From Pollenia angustigena (Eukaryota; Arthropoda; Insecta; Diptera; Polleniidae): a DNA stretch of 64,000 bases. Where the stretch lies: assembly GCA_930367215.1 (NCBI GenBank), contig OV884056.1, positions 44,950,308-45,014,307 on the forward strand. Reading direction: 5' to 3'. Under the pieces are notes generated by a model. That model saw only the letters and a list, made by a program, of their open reading frames with translations, did no database searches and was not told where the DNA came from. Of the stretch, positions 1 to 10,440 are shown piece by piece. Each line of letters begins with the position of its first letter. Position 1 is the first letter of the stretch. Both the position numbers and the translations under genes were made by a program.

Positions 1-2
1 TT

Positions 3-3000
3 TTTAAGCCATTAGTGATGGCCGTAGAAAATTCCAAGGAAAAGCTGACTGTGGATATGGTGAAAAATCTTCTTTTACAAGACACTAAATTTGATGTTCA
101 AAGTTCGGAAAAAGAGGCGGCACTGTACACAAAAAATTCCAAGAAGAAAGAAAAAAAACCCATTCAGTGTTACAACTGTAAGGAATATGGCCATATTTCC
201 AAGAATTGCCAAAACAGAAGCAACAACAAAAGTAACTGTAAGTCATATAAGAAAAATGAAAAGAGAGAATTTTTGTCAACTCTTATAGCAAGAAGTACGA
301 CCATGAATGTTGCTGCGAAGACAATCGATGGGTGCAGCAGCAACAACCTTTTACATTGGTATATTGATAGTGGCGCTAGCAACCATATGACGAACAACAA
401 CACTCATATGTACAACGTACATAACGTGGAAAACAAAACGGTAGTGGTTGCTAACAAGAGTCAAATGAATGTTGACTGCGCAGGCGACATCGACTTGAAC
501 ATTTTTCTCGGTAGACAGAAAAAAAGCGTAACGGTAAAAAACGTTGACTATGTACCAAATTTGTGTGCAAATCTCCTTTCAGTAAGGCAAATGACTAAGG
601 ATGGAAAAAAAGTTATTTTTGAAGGGGAAACATGCCGAATTCTTAATAAAGACGACACGACAGTTATTTCTGCTACAGTGTGTGATGACTTATACCGTAT
701 AGATAGTGAAGCTGTATCAACACGAAATAATGTTTTTGTTGCTACAAAAGATGTTAGTCTGTGGCATAGAAGAATGGGGCACATTTGTGATAAAAGTTTG
801 GCCGAGGTTAAAAAGTCTTCTTTTGGTATAAATTTTGCCAGCGAAAGTAAGGAGCCTTGTGTAGTGTGTATTAAGGGAAAACAAACTAGACGACCAATAA
901 GAGAAGGTGGCTCAAGGGCTACAAAACTTTTGGAATTGGTACACTCTGATGTTGTTGGGCCGCTTAATGTGAACTCATTTTCTGGTGCTCGTTTCCTAGT
1001 GACTTTTGTGGACGATTTTTCAAGAAAATTGTTTGTGTATCCATTGAAAAGAAAATCTGACGTTTTCGAAAAATTTGTGGAGTTTAAGAAAATGGCGGAG
1101 AACCAGTGTTCTGCGAAAATAAAGATTCTAAGAACAGACAACGGGCGTGAGTATGTCAACAAAAGCTTTGAACATTTCTTGCAGAATAGTGGAGTAATAC
1201 ATCAAAAGACATGTCCTTATTCTCCTGAACAGAACGGTACAGCGGAGAGAATAAATCGTACCCTGATAGAAAGAGTTAGATGTATGCTTATTGATAGCGG
1301 CCTGAATCATCGTTTTTGGGCTGAAGCCGCCAACACGGCCTGTTATTTAATTAACCGAGTCCCTTGCCGCGGTGAAGATAAATCTCCTGAGGAAATCTGG
1401 TCCGGGCGAACACCAAATCTGAAATTTTTGAAAGTTTTTGGGTGCCCTGCTCTGGCACACGTAGCCAAAGAGAAAAGAAGTAAGCTCGACACTAAGTCTA
1501 TAGAATGTGTCATGGTGGGATACAGCGCTGGGAGCAAGGCATATAGACTTTTTAACCCTGACAATAACGGTATAATCGTAAGTCGTGATGTGGTGTTCCT
1601 TGAAGGTTGTAAAGTTAGCACGAATGCAGGCAATGATTTCTATTACCCGGATTTACTACAAAATTATGAAAGTGTTGATTCAGGGGAGAGTGGTGGTGAA
1701 ATTGAATCATCCCCGGAAGCTGTTATAAAATGTGAGAATGCTGAAGAAAATGTAGAAGAATCCGATGAAAGTGATTGCGATGACTCAGCTGAGTGGTCAT
1801 CCCCCTTGCCCTCACCCGTTGCAGTTGATGAAGACGAATGGTCTCCAAATTCGTATGAGGCACAAAATATGCCTGAGGTGGCTAATATCCGTCGTTCTAA
1901 TCGGATAGCCAATAGAAGTCAACTGGCACACAACTTTTGTGCTATGCAATATGTTTCCAGTGATCCAAGCAGTATTCAGGATGCGATGTCGTCAAGCTAT
2001 TCAGACAAGTGGAAAGCTGCCATGAAGGAAGAATTTGAATCATTGATGAAAAATCAAACTTGGGTGTTGGCGGACTTACCGCCTGGCGAAAAGACTATAA
2101 AATCCAAATGGGTCTTCAAAACCAAACGGGACGAAAATGGCAATGCCATACGTTGGAAGGCTAGATTGGTTTCCAAGGGTTTTTCTCAGCGCGAAGGAAT
2201 CGACTATAACGAAACTTTTGCACCAGTTGTCAGATACGATTCAGTCCGATACTTACTAGCGATGGCGGTTAAATATGACATGCATGTACACCAAATGGAC
2301 GCAATCAGTGCATATTTGAATGGTTCATTAAAGGAAACTATATATATGCAACAGCCGGAAATGTTTGACGATGGTTCCAAAAGAGTATGTAAGCTGCAAA
2401 AATCGATTTATGGCCTGAAGCAGTCGGGACGTGTCTGGAACGAAACTATAAACAACGAACTGCTCAAGTTAGGTCTAGTAAGAGGTGAAGTTGACCAATG
2501 TGTTTACCATAAAGTAGAAGGTGGACAAATGATGTATGTCGCAATATACGTAGATGACGTTTTAATCTTCTCACACAATATAAAAGCTATCGAGTCGTTA
2601 AAGATCAAGCTTGCAGAGAAGTTCAAAATGAAGGATATGGGGGAGGCATCATCGGTACTTGGTACAAAAATCACCAGGGGTAAGGACTTCATCAAAATAG
2701 ACCAATCCCGTTATATAGCAGATGTTTTGGTACGATTCGGAATGAGCGAATGTAATCCGAGTTCTACACCAATGGACTACAATCAGAAATTGTCGGATAG
2801 TATGTGTCCTAAAAATGATGAAGAGATACAACACATGTCAAAAGTTCCATATATGCAGGCAATAGGGTGCTTGCTATTTGCTGCACAAATTACCCGCCCG
2901 GACATTTGTTATGCGGTAAATTTATTAAGTCGATTTGGAACTCATCCTGGAAAGCCGCACTGGGAAGCAGTTAAACGTGTAATGAGATACTTGAAAGGTT

Positions 3001-3506
3001 CAATCGACAAAGGTATAGTCTACAGAAAGCAACACAAACATGACATTAAAGGTTATTGCGATGCGGACTGGGCCGGCGATATTGACAACCGTAAATCAAC
3101 AACTGGGTATGTATTTATTTACCAATCTGGTGCCATTTCGTGGTCAACAAAGAAGCAGAAGACAGTGGCATTATCGTCGACGGAAGCCGAGTTTATGTCG
3201 CTAACAGCTGCCATACAGGAATCAGTTTGGTTGAAACGCTTAGAAGCCGAACTTAACCCTGAAAGAAACCAATGTATGTTAATATACTGTGACAACAAAG
3301 GCGCCCTACAGGTTGCCTTAAACAATAATTACTCGCCAAGAACCAAGCATGTGGACATTAAAGCCAAATTTATTCGCCAAAAAATCGACAGGAGGGAAGT
3401 CGCTTTGGAATATCTATGTACAAATGAGATGATTGCAGACGTCTTCACCAAGGCTGTAACGCCCCAAAAACTAACATATTTTAATAATAAATTTGGTCTT
3501 TACTAA
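3..3506 (+). CDS. Ty1/copia retrotransposon Gag-Pol polyprotein, 5' partial
   Basis: The frame is open from the window edge to the TAA at 3504-3506, with no internal stop over more than 1160 codons. The Gag start lies outside the window. Numbering from the GTG at base 15, the domains run in copia order: a CCHC zinc knuckle (C52, C55, H60, C65); an aspartic protease DSGASNH (D118); an integrase zinc motif (H251, H256, C282, C285); an integrase catalytic core with D312, D375 and E411 (D-x35-E); reverse transcriptase with MDAISAYLNG (D762) and YVDD (845-848); and RNase H with CDADWAGD, STEAEF and TKHVDIK. Integrase before reverse transcriptase separates Ty1/copia from Ty3/gypsy. The protein would package its RNA, then reverse-transcribe and integrate it. 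All catalytic residues I checked are present, so the copy may be young. Antisense frames inside it are shadows. Confidence 0.95.
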   Translation, partial: FKPLVMAVENSKEKLTVDMVKNLLLQDTKFDVQSSEKEAALYTKNSKKKEKKPIQCYNCKEYGHISKNCQNRSNNKSNCKSYKKNEKREFLSTLIARSTTMNVAAKTIDGCSSNNLLHWYIDSGASNHMTNNNTHMYNVHNVENKTVVVANKSQMNVDCAGDIDLNIFLGRQKKSVTVKNVDYVPNLCANLLSVRQMTKDGKKVIFEGETCRILNKDDTTVISATVCDDLYRIDSEAVSTRNNVFVATKDVSLWHRRMGHICDKSLAEVKKSSFGINFASESKEPCVVCIKGKQTRRPIREGGSRATKLLELVHSDVVGPLNVNSFSGARFLVTFVDDFSRKLFVYPLKRKSDVFEKFVEFKKMAENQCSAKIKILRTDNGREYVNKSFEHFLQNSGVIHQKTCPYSPEQNGTAERINRTLIERVRCMLIDSGLNHRFWAEAANTACYLINRVPCRGEDKSPEEIWSGRTPNLKFLKVFGCPALAHVAKEKRSKLDTKSIECVMVGYSAGSKAYRLFNPDNNGIIVSRDVVFLEGCKVSTNAGNDFYYPDLLQNYESVDSGESGGEIESSPEAVIKCENAEENVEESDESDCDDSAEWSSPLPSPVAVDEDEWSPNSYEAQNMPEVANIRRSNRIANRSQLAHNFCAMQYVSSDPSSIQDAMSSSYSDKWKAAMKEEFESLMKNQTWVLADLPPGEKTIKSKWVFKTKRDENGNAIRWKARLVSKGFSQREGIDYNETFAPVVRYDSVRYLLAMAVKYDMHVHQMDAISAYLNGSLKETIYMQQPEMFDDGSKRVCKLQKSIYGLKQSGRVWNETINNELLKLGLVRGEVDQCVYHKVEGGQMMYVAIYVDDVLIFSHNIKAIESLKIKLAEKFKMKDMGEASSVLGTKITRGKDFIKIDQSRYIADVLVRFGMSECNPSSTPMDYNQKLSDSMCPKNDEEIQHMSKVPYMQAIGCLLFAAQITRPDICYAVNLLSRFGTHPGKPHWEAVKRVMRYLKGSIDKGIVYRKQHKHDIKGYCDADWAGDIDNRKSTTGYVFIYQSGAISWSTKKQKTVALSSTEAEFMSLTAAIQESVWLKRLEAELNPERNQCMLIYCDNKGALQVALNNNYSPRTKHVDIKAKFIRQKIDRREVALEYLCTNEMIADVFTKAVTPQKLTYFNNKFGLY

Positions 3507-3682
3507 CACATGAAATCAGATTATGTAAAAATAATATGAATTGAAGTTTAGTTTTATTTTTGATAAAATTGTTTTTAATGTAAGAATTAGTTTAAGTTGA
3601 AATATTATTTTTTGTTTTGTAATATTAATTATTTTAATGTAAAAGGTGCATGAGAAACTTATCTTAGGAAATTTGTCACTCA

Positions 3683-3689
3683 GGGAGAG
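3683..3689 (+). other. Polypurine tract of the copia element
   Basis: The purine run GGGAGAG sits directly upstream of the 3' LTR start, where plus-strand DNA priming is expected in a copia-type element. The 176 bases between the Pol stop and this tract are AT-rich and non-coding. Confidence 0.6.
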
Positions 3690-3880
3690 TGTTGAGAATG
3701 AACGAAAATTTCTACTAGTTACTGTATTTCTCCTGGACCTTATTTTATTCAGTACTAATTGTATACGTATTTAGCATACCATATTTCGCAACTCTGCTTA
3801 CTTTAAACTTAACGTTTTTCTGTGCAAGATTTGTTTAGTTTAATAAAAGTATTTAAACCAACACTGTTTATTTTCGAACA
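3690..3880 (+). repeat. 3' long terminal repeat of the copia element
   Basis: The segment starts TGTTGAGAATG right after the polypurine tract and ends TTCGAACA, giving the TGTT...AACA ends usual for copia LTRs. It holds an AATAAA at 3842-3847, a plausible polyadenylation signal. The 5' LTR and the target duplication lie outside the window, so the right boundary is inferred from the terminal AACA. An earlier AACA (in AACCAACA, about 3862) is an alternative end. Confidence 0.6.
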
Positions 3881-4790
3881 CTGATTTAGAACAAAAAATA
3901 TTATAAGAAGAGTTGTTGAATTATGAATATGCCGTATAAACAGCGTAGTTCGCATTTGTAATTCAAAGAGCGAACAACGTAATTCATAGCATTAGACAGT
4001 AAATAGAACTTGATATCAATACAATTTTGTGAAAAACTGATTCATTTTCGATACAAAATCGAATAGTTTGATAACTGGGATTGCATACTGGCAAACTAAA
4101 ACCCAAAAAATAAATGTGAAGTGTAAAAACCTCGTTACTCTTACAGCTGTGCCTTTTTCCTTACCAAGTAAAAAAAGAAGATAAGTACTATAATTTACTA
4201 GGAAAATTTATTTTAAATCAGAGACCGTATTTTAATACTTTTAAAACCATTTTTATTGTTTTTTTTTCATATAAAATAAAAAAAAAACTTGTGATTAAAA
4301 AAATGTTTTTTATATTTTTTTAAAAAATATTTTTATTCTTTTCGAAAAAAAAAATTAAATAAAAATCGTTTATGATATTTATCACAAAAGTGGAAAATTA
4401 TTTTCATATTTTTTCATCGAATGAAAAAATTTAAATAGTATAATAAAAATGTGTTTTGTAATAATAAAATTATATTAGGAAAACATTAAGATAAAAAAAT
4501 GTTTTAATGCACATTAAAGCCCGGTTTCACAACTTACCGAAAGCTTAAGGTAGGATTTTATCGGCCGTATAAAAAGTGTTCCGTTTTTACAAATTTACTT
4601 AAACCTTAAGTGAGCGATAAGTTAGCGGAAGAAGATTTTAGATGAAACCTCAATTCACACAACAAAAACTAAATTAACATCGATGTAAGCATTTGGGAAC
4701 AACGATGCCACGAACACACACATTCAAGAGGATACAGCTAGAAAAGTGGATATAACTTCTAATCGGTTGTACCGATTTTCTTTTAACAAA
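3881..4790. other. Non-coding AT-rich sequence, nothing recognised
   Basis: I see no convincing reading frame or paired termini here. The first part is low-complexity A/T sequence. From about 4518 (AAGCCCGGTTTCACAAC) the base composition resembles a MITE arm, but I could not find its partner. Confidence 0.5.
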
Positions 4791-5003
4791 GACCGCATTT
4801 ACATTTATGCAATTAACGCCGAGTTTTTTTTTCTATTTTCTTTTAAAGTAGTTGCTACGAAACTCTTTTCACATTTACATTTAAATTTTTTTGAAGCATA
4901 TTTTCAACTTATTCAACCCCGGTTTCTTCTTTACACTTTTTGCTAACAAACAAAAAGTTGCATGCGAAAGTTGCGGCGTTAATTGCATAATGTAAATATG
5001 GTC
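4791..5003. mobile_element. MITE, ~200 bp, with ~30-bp terminal inverted repeats
   Basis: The left end GACCGCATTTACATTTATGC and the right end, read in reverse complement as GACCATATTTACATTATGC, pair over about 30 bases and continue into AATTAACGCCG on both arms. There is no coding capacity. A fragment with the same terminus lies at 59081-59136 (GACTATGCAATTAACGCCGAG), so this is a dispersed family. Confidence 0.75.
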
Positions 5004-5345
5004 AAAGCTAAGAACACTCTCGATCGGCATCTTTTAAACAAACAAAATAAAATCAAAATCGGGTCAGCCGTTTTTACTCTACGATAGAACGGGCGTGGTT
5101 AAAAACCATTGGGAGTTGTGCTATATTTTACGAACTTAAGTTGCTTTATATGAGTTCTTTATTTGCTTAGAAAACAATTTTAATATAAAATTTGACTAAT
5201 TTAAAGATAATGATTTTTTTGTGATGTTTATCGTTTAAGGATTTTTATTTTTTCATCATGATGAATATTTATATTTGAAAATAAATTTCAATGTTTGATT
5301 TTTTTCAATAAATGAAAATAAATTTTAATCAACAAAGATTTTAAC

Positions 5346-5724
5346 ATATGGGGGATTTCATGTCAAGTGACCCAATTTTTAAATCGATGTCACCAAGGTT
5401 AGTCCAACTGGATATTAGTTTAGACGCAAATTTTCAACAAGATCGGTCAAAAAGTTTCTGAGTTAGAGAGGGTCAAAGTTTGACATTTTGGCCATACAGG
5501 TGTTATTTCTCATCCATGTAACTTATTACCTATTGGTGTTATAAAAATGTGTCCCAAGTAGCTTCGATAGCTATTTGATCAAACTATTGGAAACTTTTTG
5601 ACCGATCCTGTTGAAAATTTGCGTCTAAACTACTATCCAATAGGGCTAACCTTGGTGCAAATTTCATCCAAATCGGAAGATATCGATTTTAAAATTGGGT
5701 CACTTGACATGAAATCCCCCATAT
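5346..5724. mobile_element. Foldback element with long arms
   Basis: The ends ATATGGGGGATTTCATGTC and GACATGAAATCCCCCATAT are reverse complements. Homology continues inward through about 110 bases per arm: left GGTCAAAAAGTTT answers right AAACTTTTTGACC, and left CCAAGGTTAG answers right CTAACCTTGG. The unpaired centre is about 130 bases. It has no coding content and could fold into a long hairpin. Confidence 0.8.
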
Positions 5725-5896
5725 ATGAATGATATGGAAATAAAAAATAAAAATTTTTCGGGACTCTGTTTTAAAATAAATTTGACAGAAATTATTAAAA
5801 AAAACACACACACATTTATTCCTTTTCTGGTTTCAATAATGGCCCAATTATTAGGTCTGCTCGAAACGCCTGCTGATTTTTTGCAGAGTTGTGTTT

Positions 5897-5897
<1 letters not shown>

Positions 5898-5950
<53 letters not shown>

Positions 5951-5951
5951 T
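5898..5951 (+). repeat. (TAA)n microsatellite, about 18 units
   Basis: This is a pure TAA/AAT run inside the 5841-6774 element. It would be translated as a poly-asparagine tail in one frame, which is an artefact. Confidence 0.95.
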
Positions 5952-6008
5952 ATAGACATAAATTGGTAAAATGTCAAAAGTTGTTTACTTTTTTAATATG
6001 ATTTTTGA

Positions 6009-6397
6009 CTAAAAGGCGGACACAATGGAGAACATTTATCGCCCTCCCCAGTGACGAAGAAAATTAGGAAAACAACATCAGTGTCAACATTTTTATTTCA
6101 ATAACAGAAGAGAAATTTCCACAGACGAACATGTTGACCTTCTGTATCTGGTAAAGCATTTCCGTTGTTTTCTTCACACCCATATGCAGGCGGAGGAGGA
6201 AAGTAAGCAGTCTTTAGTGTGCTGTTCAAATGATTATCTCCAGATTAGTTTTTGTTTATTAATCCATTCATACTAAATAGAGTTTGTAACATGCTTTGAA
6301 CATGGCACTTTCGGCATTAAATGATAAATACATTGGCGGTGCTGTATCATCACTGGGGAGGGGACGATAAATGTTCTCCATTCTGTCCGCATTTTAG
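6009..6397. mobile_element. Nested MITE, ~390 bp, TIR about 48 bp
   Basis: The left arm begins CTAAAAGGCGGACACAATGG. The reverse complement of the right arm begins CTAAAATGCGGACAGAATGG. The match continues through GAGAACATTTATCG and the CCCTCCCCAGTGA stretch. It lies wholly inside the 5841-6774 element and is therefore younger than it. Confidence 0.8.
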
Positions 6398-6821
6398 TTT
6401 TTTATTTATTTTTTATATTTTTTTTATAAAATTTTAAAACACAAACAGCAAATACTGGTAGTTTTTTGCAAAATGTAAAAATATATTTTATTTTTATAGT
6501 TTCTATACATAAAATATAGAACAAATCTGCCCATTGTCCTTTCTTTTTGATTTCCTTTATCGCCCAATTAGTTCTAAGCACTTTTTTAGAACAAACTTAT
6601 TTTACCAAAATTTCTATTGAAAATTTTTCATTTAATAAAATAAATACAAAACACATATTTCTTGACAGCTGACGACTTTTTGATATTTTTACCATTTGTA
6701 TACACAAACAAAACGCGTGTTGTTTTTTCTATTGTGTCATTATTGTAGTTGTGCGCAGACCTACTAATTGGGCCCTGGTTTCAATTTAAATATTAAAAAA
6801 AGAAAAAATTAAAAAGTCTTA

Positions 6822-7853
6822 CGGCCAATTTCACCAAGTTCGGTTATAATTAACTATCAGTTCAAACTGTCAAAAACATGTTGTTAACTGGAAGTTAAAC
6901 ATTTTTTATCATTTTGCGAAGCATTAATCGTCAGCTCATGATAATTACACCATGATATGCGCCAAACCAATAATAAGCTGACATAATGGTTCATTTAAAA
7001 AAATAAGCGCACAATTATGCGCTACGCAATAAGACATACAGAGATGCAGTTAAGTAAGTGAAGGAACTCTTAACAAGTTTTATAAAAGAAAAAAAAAATA
7101 TTTCAAGTGCAACGGCATTCCCTTACTACGAAGCAGGTTTGCAAGGGAGAATACAAAAAAATAACTGTAAACAAACATTCAGAGTGTAAAGCTGATATCT
7201 ACGTTAATCAGTTGTTTTATGCGTTAAATAAAGCGCTTTTTGTGTAAAAAATGCATTGCTTCAAAGTGGGAACTCACCATATAAAATGCATGTCTTCCGT
7301 AAGTCTGTGTTCATACGGCTCTTGTCTTATTGACATGATTTCTTCTTTATAGGCGAGAGGGACGAGGGAAAAAGAAACGAGTACACCAGTATACAAATTA
7401 ATAATATCAATTAAACTTTTAATTCACTTGATTTAACTTTTAATTCACTTGATTAAACGTTAAATTCACTTGATTTAATTTTTAATTAAAACTGATTTTA
7501 TTTTTTATTAATGCGTTTACTGGGGCAAAATTTTTTCTGTGTGTCTTTACGTTTTGCTTTTCATTCGTTGTTTAATTTTGTTATTGATTTCAATATCAAA
7601 AAAGCACACATGCATACGCACGACTATACAAAATAAAAAACATGTCGTCAACATGACATGAATCATTTGAACGCAAATACATGTTCAAAGAAGAAAAAGG
7701 AAGAATCTTGTCAATAAGACATGAGCCGTATGAACTCAGACTAAGCGAGATGGTAAGCTAAACTCTTACATTTCTCCCTGACAATCCTGCTTCGTAAGAA
7801 GCTCAAGTTTTTGTTGGGTAGTTAGTAGTAAATGAACTTGGTGATATTGGCCG
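6822..7853. mobile_element. Foldback element with GGCCAAT-TCACCAAGTTC termini and internal inverted repeats
   Basis: CGGCCAATTTCACCAAGTTC at the left pairs with GAACTTGGTGATATTGGCCG at the right. Further inverted pairs lie inside: CTACGAAGCAGG with CCTGCTTCGTAAG, and CATACGGCTCTTGTCTTATTG with CAATAAGACATGAGCCGTATG, so the element is a multi-level foldback. No protein is encoded. Confidence 0.7.
7411..7484 (+). repeat. Minisatellite, about 22-bp unit, ~3.3 copies
   Basis: The unit TTTTAATTCACTTGATTTAA is repeated with small changes. It sits between the inner arms of the 6822-7853 foldback. Confidence 0.8.
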
Positions 7854-8756
7854 ATAAAAATACAAATTAAATTTGCATCTGTCCCTTTTCGTAAAACGTG
7901 TTAATAGCAATTTTCGAAAGCTTAAAATCAAAACACACTTTTCTTATTCAGGGCTTCATTGAAATATTAAAAAAATTAGAAAATAAAATAATATTTTATC
8001 TTACGTTCAACATTTTTTTTATAAAAACTAAATGTAAATTATTGTTTCCATTTTTTTTTTCTAATTAAGTATTTCGTTTTCAATTATACGCATGTTTTTA
8101 ATTACAAGTCTGCCAGTTGGTTGTTATTATTATCATTAATATGTACCTTTGGTGTTGTTATTCGATTTCTATTCAATTTATCTACATTTTGTATAAATTT
8201 TCTTTCAAATGTGTTTTTTATCGCTTGCATTAGATTAAAAAAATAATTTGTAGATTTCAGTGGATGCTAGCTAATGACATTAAAGGTTCCATTTTTATAT
8301 ACTTTAATGGTACTGCTGTTACTGCAACTGCCATTATCATCACTGTCATCCGTTTCCACATTGCACAGTAATGGCTACGCATCTTCATCATTATTAATGT
8401 CTATTTCGGCATCTGGATTTGCGGATATTCTGTAAATAAGGAGAATTTACAATTTCAATTAAATTATTTTTGTTCAGTGCATTTAAAAGCTTTATTTTTT
8501 GTTTGTGTGTATTATGCGTAAGAGCGTTTTGTTTCATCTTTAAGCTTTAATTTACAATAAAATCTAAGTTTATATGTATAACGAAAAGCTTTAAGTAGAA
8601 CTGCATTAAGATGGTTACATGCAAGGCCACCTGTTGTTGACACAGGTGGTGGCAATAGTACAACAATCTTAAAACAACAGAAACATTAGAGTTTTTTTTT
8701 TGCATTGCGTTGTTTGTGTTTACGTTTCGAAATGTCTACAATTTTTAGCAAAACAC
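7854..8756. other. Non-coding stretch, nothing recognised
   Basis: AT-rich sequence without a credible frame. The part around 8300-8410 is less AT-rich (ACTGCAACTGCC, ATCACTGTCATCCG) but has stops in all frames and no paired ends that I could find. Confidence 0.5.
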
Positions 8757-8904
8757 TAACATAGCGTCTTCACCTGACAATTTTTTGTCATACCAAACGT
8801 CAAAGTCTATATAAAAAAAACTCAAAAATTATTGTCAGCGTTTTTTTAATATGAAGTTTGACGTTTGGTATGACAAAAAATTGTCAGGTGAAGACGCTAT
8901 GTTA
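8757..8904. mobile_element. Short hairpin MITE with ~48-bp near-perfect arms
   Basis: TAACATAGCGTCTTCACCTG at the left and CAGGTGAAGACGCTATGTTA at the right are exact reverse complements. The pairing continues through the TGTCATACCAAACGTCAAA stretch with almost no mismatch. Such well-kept arms suggest a fairly recent insertion. Confidence 0.85.
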
Positions 8905-9547
8905 CAAAACCAAAACAAATTGTTACAGTGTGCAATCAATCACCTTGTTGTGAATTGCCCTTTGGTTACATGATGAACTTAAACGCCCATTAAAAAGCAT
9001 TAACTTAGATTAAAGCTAGAGCTGTGCGCATTATTGTGTTTTGTTTGACTCATGATCAGGTACGCTTACAAAAGAACAAAATGTAATTTAAGGACACACT
9101 CAAAATATTATGTAGTTAAATTCAAACGAAAATTCATTTCAAACAAATTAAAATTCAGTTAGAAAACGGATCATTTACATTTCATTTAAAACAAAGGATT
9201 TTTACATTAATTTTAAAAATTTTTATTTATTGAACAGCATATTCGTTAAAATTGAATAGTTTTTACTTTCAAAAAATATATTTTAGCCGACAAAAATCAA
9301 ACTACATAACAAAATAAATACGGAAAAACAATTTTTTTTTGGTAGTTTGTTTTTTTAATAACAAACATAAATGTTAAAAAAAAAAATTATTCGTAAAATA
9401 ACTATATTTTTATTCAATTTTAACAGTACGGAAAACGAATTTAATAACCCACAATCAGTTATTGTAATAATTTTATGAGTGCAGATTTTCGTGAAAAGGG
9501 ATTTGGTGTTTTTGAAAATGTAAGAATATTATCATGACAATAGCAAA
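8905..9547. other. Non-coding AT-rich stretch
   Basis: I see no gene and no paired termini. Long A and T runs dominate. Confidence 0.5.
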
Positions 9548-10105
9548 TTTTAAAGAAAAAATCGTCCAAATCGGTCAAGCCGTTCTCAAGTTATGCGCTT
9601 AATAGGAAAAGTGGGCATAAAAGTAGGCGTGGTAAAATGGATTAATACGAACATTTAAAAGAAAAATTAGTCAAATCGATGGAGCCGTTTTTTGATTTTA
9701 GGTAAATCGAAAAAAGTGGGCGTGGCAAAATTTTCTTTCCGTAAAAACCTAAGTTGGACCATGGCATTCATTTTAAAGAAAAAATCGTCCAAATCGGTCA
9801 AGCCGTTCTCAAGTTATGCGCTTAATAGAAAAAGTGGGCGTAAAAGTAGGCGTGGTAAATTTTTCTTTCGATGAAAACTTAAAACGGATTAACACGAACA
9901 TTTGAAAGAAAAATTTGTCAAATCGATGGAGCCGTTTTCTGATTTTAGGAAAATCGAAAAAAGTAGGCGTAAAAGTGGGCGGGGCAAAAGTATCCTATGT
10001 CCGTCTCCTGGCTCTAAGCTACCTCCCTACCAATTTTCAGCCAAATCTGTTCTGCCGTTCTTGAGTTATAAGTGGTGTAACTAACACGACTTTCTTTTAT
10101 ATATA
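9548..10105 (+). repeat. Tandemly repeated dispersed element, ~222-bp period
   Basis: The phrase TCCAAATCGGTCAAGCCGTT recurs 222 bases apart (about 9567 and 9789). The companion phrase GTCAAATCGATGGAGCCGTT also occurs twice. Intervening text alternates AAAGTGGGCG and AAAAGTAGGCGTGG. The segment ends in a TATATATATAGA tract after ACACGACTTTC. This resembles dipteran dispersed repeats with internal tandem blocks. Frames of about 60 codons here are fortuitous. Confidence 0.65.
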
Positions 10106-10200
10106 TAGAAGATAGAACAAACTTTGAAAACGAGCCTGTAAGTAATGTTTATAAAAATATCCCTTTTTATGTTCTTCATTCTTTGAATTATCTTTACCAG

Positions 10201-10440
10201 TGCCCATGTTCTGTAACTCTCGCGTCGAGAAATTTTTCGATTGAAATGTGTGAAAGGAAACAAAAATGACATATATTGAAAAAAAAACAGCTGTTTTTCT
10301 CGCTAAACTGTGTCTGTAACTTTTTTTGTCGACCACTAGCTGTCACGTAAAGAAATTACTCGCCAATTAACAGAAAAAGTGTGTCTGTAATATTTTTGTG
10401 AGAAAAGTTCCCGCTTTGAATTTTGACAACTAATATGTAT
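10201..10440 (+). mobile_element. Partial copy of the CCCATGTTCTGTAACT MITE family
   Basis: It begins TGCCCATGTTCTGTAACTC and stays collinear with 53142-53370 through TCGCGTCGAGAAA, AACAGCTGTTT, AAATTACTCGCCAATT and GAGAAAAGTTCCCGCTTT. The far terminus seen in the other copy is missing here. Confidence 0.75.

Larger units (their letters stand above)
5841..6774. mobile_element. MITE-like element with GGCCCAATTA termini, hosting a nested MITE
   Basis: The left terminus GGCCCAATTATTAGGTCTGC pairs with the right terminus GCAGACCTACTAATTGGGCC. Both flanks carry CTGGTTTCAAT (about 5828-5838 and 6775-6785), an 11-base direct repeat that is long for a DNA-transposon target duplication. Inside are an AAT microsatellite and a complete nested MITE. 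No transposase frame is visible. Confidence 0.65.

Noticed and set aside
548..1162. 204-codon minus-strand frame inside the copia polyprotein
   Set aside because: It is antisense to conserved protease/integrase coding sequence and explained by codon bias of the real frame.
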